Source of the DNA: Sulfurimonas sp. | GTDB lineage: Bacteria; Campylobacterota; Campylobacteria; Campylobacterales; Sulfurimonadaceae | Direction of reading: 5' to 3' | Length of the DNA stretch: 8,934 nt | Assembly (NCBI GenBank): GCA_030673275.1 | Contig: DAOVJL010000031.1 | Location: 1 to 8,934, forward strand | Part shown: positions 7,075 through 8,934 of the stretch, in pieces | Position numbering within the stretch: position 1 is the first letter of the stretch | Layout of the letters: each line of letters begins with the position of its first letter | Position numbers and translations under genes: made by a program | The notes under the pieces: model-generated | Seen by the model: the letters and a program-made list of their open reading frames with translations, nothing else | Told to the model about the DNA's origin: nothing | Databases searched by the model: none

Positions 7075-7599
7075 ATGAAAAATTATTTTTTAACGATAGT
7101 TGTAACACTCTTTTGTGTTACATCAATCTATGCAAATCAAGACAAGTATATAAAAGATGCTCTGCTAAAATATAATTATGGAATCATAAAGATGGCTAAA
7201 AGTGGAAATACTCATCTTTTAAAAGATATGCTCTCGTATAAGGTTCATGAGAAGCTTATGGTGTGGGCAGATTCATGGAAGTTTAGTAATCTTGCTATGG
7301 TGGCTAAAATAAATGATTTAAGATTTTCTCCTATTGTTTATAATGAAAACAATGCAACGATAAATACTATGGAAAATTGGACATATGCTTATGCTGACTT
7401 AGTAAAAAAAGATTATGCATTAAAACCAATTAATATTTTTTATAAAATGAATTATACTTTGCAAAAAGATGGTGATAAGTGGAAAATTATTGCAATTAAG
7501 CATCTTGAAGAGGAAGTTTTTATGGATGAAAATATTAAGAAACCATCCGTAGAATTAAAAAAAGAAAAACCAAAAGAAGATACGACAGCTACACGTTAA
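7075..7599 (+). CDS. Small exported protein of unknown function, possibly NTF2/IMS-like
   Basis: 174 residues. A signal peptide (1-20, ending I-Y-A|N) precedes a compact domain of about 130 residues. N-terminal helices (D28-E59) are followed by alternating strands: AKINDLRFSPIVYN, NATINTMENWTYAYADL, INIFYKMNYTLQ and DKWKIIAIKHLE. Helices followed by a curved sheet ending in a W-K-I strand resemble NTF2-like or ARC6/IMS-type ligand-binding domains, but this is by eye and weak. A Lys/Glu/Pro-rich tail (153-170) is probably disordered. The lone Cys14 is inside the signal and has no lipobox context. No CXXCH or metal motif is present. It lies 12 nt after the cytochrome with only a weak AAAAGA site, and 58 nt before the haem lyase, so a role in cytochrome maturation, haem or apocytochrome delivery, or partner binding can be proposed but not shown. 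Confidence 0.75.
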   Translation: MKNYFLTIVVTLFCVTSIYANQDKYIKDALLKYNYGIIKMAKSGNTHLLKDMLSYKVHEKLMVWADSWKFSNLAMVAKINDLRFSPIVYNENNATINTMENWTYAYADLVKKDYALKPINIFYKMNYTLQKDGDKWKIIAIKHLEEEVFMDENIKKPSVELKKEKPKEDTTATR

Positions 7600-7657
7600 C
7601 CATCGCTTAGTAAGTGTGTGATAAACTAACTTCTCATAAGAGATTACAAGGAAAAAT

Positions 7658-8934
7658 ATGTCATTTGTTAAACAAATATGGTCATTTTTAATTTCAATGA
7701 AATTAATGGTAACTTTGATTCTTATATTCGCGATAGCGAGTGCAGTAGGAACATTTATAGAGAATGATTATGGTGTAAATACATCATGGGCACTCATCTA
7801 CACAAGTAGATGGTTTGAAGCTGTTCAAATACTGCTTGGAATCAGTATAGTTGGAAATATTTTCCGTTACAAGATGATTCAGAAAAAGAAGATACCTGTT
7901 CTTCTTTTTCATATAGGTTTTTTAGTTGTTTTAATCGGTTCAGGAATTACGCGTTACTATGGTCATGAAGGTGTTATGCATATTCGTGAAGGTGCTACTG
8001 AGCATAGAATGCTTTCATCAGATGCATTCTTACAGATAGGTGCAAAAAAAGGCTCTAAAGAGTTTTATACAGATGATGTTATTTATATGTCAGAGCTTGG
8101 TGGCAGAGAGTTTGATAACTCACTTGATGTTGACGGTAAAGAGCTTAGTGTTACCTATAAAAATTTTATTGGAAAAGCAGTTAAAACTTTAGTTGAAAAT
8201 CCAAATGGAACTCCGATGGTTGAATTTCTTGTCAATACACCTCAGGGTCCTGAAAAATTTTTTCTTTCAAGTGATGAACTACTGGATCTTGGACCGTTAG
8301 CTATCTATTTTGATAAAGAACCAACAGTAAATAATAAACCTATTATTCACCTTATAAGTGAAGGTGATAATATATCTTTTGTATCAAATGTTCCTATTAA
8401 ATGGCTAAAGATGACTGACAGATCTGAAGGTTCATACGAAGTAGGAAAACACTATAAGTTTGATGCTGGAAAAATGTACAACATCAACGGTATACAACTT
8501 GTTGCAAAAACAGTACTTAGTAAAGCTTCTGTGAAGCTGGTTAGTGAAAAAGAATATAATAAAACTGCAAAAAAGCAGTTAAAAACTAATGAGCAGTTAC
8601 TCTCTGCATTGATAGTAGATGTTGAATATAACGGAGAGCATCGTGAGGTAGCTCTAATGGGTAAAGGAAAGCGATATAAAGGGTTTGCAGAGAATTTTAA
8701 AATAGATAATGTCGAATTTTCACTTGAATGGGGTTCGAAGATTCTTGAACTACCGTTTTCACTAAGATTAAGAGATTTCATATTGGCAAAGTATCCCGGT
8801 TCGATGAGTCCTTCATCATACGAGAGTGATGTTACCTTAATAGATAAAGTAAATCTTGTTCAACAAGAGCATAACATTTATATGAACAATACTCTTGATT
8901 ATGGCGGGTATCTGTTTTTTCAATCATCATATGA
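7658..8934 (+). CDS. CcsBA-type cytochrome c haem lyase, N-terminal ResB part (3' truncated by window)
   Basis: An open frame of 425 codons without a stop, cut by the window end. It is the CcsB/ResB half of System II cytochrome c synthase, which moves haem to the periplasm and joins it to CXXCH apocytochromes. Transmembrane segments lie near 14-34, 53-70 and 79-97. His85 in LLFHIGFLVVLIGSG matches the conserved membrane haem-ligand His of CcsBA (His83 in Helicobacter hepaticus, from memory). A large periplasmic domain follows; ELPFSLRLRDF (364-374), KYPGSMSPSSYESDV (378-392) and the final MNNTLDYGGYLFFQSSY are ResB hallmarks. In Campylobacterota this half is fused to CcsA in proteins of about 900-1000 residues; whether that holds here lies beyond the window. 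AAGGA at 7648-7652 precedes the ATG by 5 nt. The 58-nt gap before it has no convincing terminator (only a 5-bp TTAGT/ACTAA stem), so read-through is likely. Its place beside a cytochrome with odd haem motifs suggests a dedicated lyase. Confidence 0.92.
   Translation, partial: MSFVKQIWSFLISMKLMVTLILIFAIASAVGTFIENDYGVNTSWALIYTSRWFEAVQILLGISIVGNIFRYKMIQKKKIPVLLFHIGFLVVLIGSGITRYYGHEGVMHIREGATEHRMLSSDAFLQIGAKKGSKEFYTDDVIYMSELGGREFDNSLDVDGKELSVTYKNFIGKAVKTLVENPNGTPMVEFLVNTPQGPEKFFLSSDELLDLGPLAIYFDKEPTVNNKPIIHLISEGDNISFVSNVPIKWLKMTDRSEGSYEVGKHYKFDAGKMYNINGIQLVAKTVLSKASVKLVSEKEYNKTAKKQLKTNEQLLSALIVDVEYNGEHREVALMGKGKRYKGFAENFKIDNVEFSLEWGSKILELPFSLRLRDFILAKYPGSMSPSSYESDVTLIDKVNLVQQEHNIYMNNTLDYGGYLFFQSSY

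Noticed and set aside
7075..7140. Lipoprotein reading of the small protein through Cys14
   Set aside because: Residues before Cys14 are T-L-F, not a lipobox, and a normal signal peptidase I site follows at I-Y-A|N.
7600..7657. Terminator or promoter between the small protein and the haem lyase
   Set aside because: Only a 5-bp TTAGT/ACTAA stem with a 12-nt loop and no U-tract, and a weak TGT-GATAAA; neither is convincing.
8452..8781. 109-codon antisense frame inside the haem lyase gene
   Set aside because: The sense frame carries clear ResB motifs here; the antisense frame has no ribosome site or family likeness.

Overview
The window is about 8.9 kb of AT-rich DNA with seven genes, all on the + strand and packed head to tail. 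Gaps are 1, 6, 10, 14 and 12 nt between the first six genes and 58 nt before the last. The host is most likely a member of the Campylobacterota (Epsilonproteobacteria; Sulfurimonas, Sulfuricurvum or Sulfurospirillum-like). The reasons are low GC, AT-rich codon use, an extended -10 promoter without a recognisable -35, and a System II haem lyase of the ResB-first (CcsBA fusion) type. This placement is an inference; no rRNA or marker gene is present.

Layout: a promoter (about 42-50); an NHL beta-propeller lipoprotein (90-1208); a periplasmic SurA/PpiC-type parvulin starting at a TTG codon (1210-2142); a cysteine-free outer-membrane beta-barrel (2149-3900); a second, non-lipidated NHL beta-propeller (3911-4903); a large secreted multihaem c-type cytochrome with ten CXXCH motifs plus one CX4CH and one CX12CH candidate (4918-7062); a small exported protein of unknown function (7075-7599); and the 5' part of a CcsBA cytochrome c haem lyase that runs off the window end (7658-8934).

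How the parts may work together (inference): every complete product carries an export signal, so the whole cluster acts in the cell envelope. CcsBA would attach haem to the cytochrome. The parvulin would help fold the barrel and/or the cytochrome. The large barrel would give the cytochrome a route through or to the outer membrane, and the two propellers would scaffold the assembly, one anchored by lipid and one soluble. The set resembles the porin-cytochrome and extracellular-cytochrome clusters of Desulfuromonadales that carry out extracellular electron transfer, but in what looks like a Campylobacterota genome. The cytochrome's unconventional haem motifs next to a haem lyase and a parvulin also recall Wolinella succinogenes, where a dedicated CcsA1 matures the CX15CH haem of MccA.

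There is no sign of mobile elements, CRISPR, tRNA or rRNA. There is no gene-free stretch over 300 bases.
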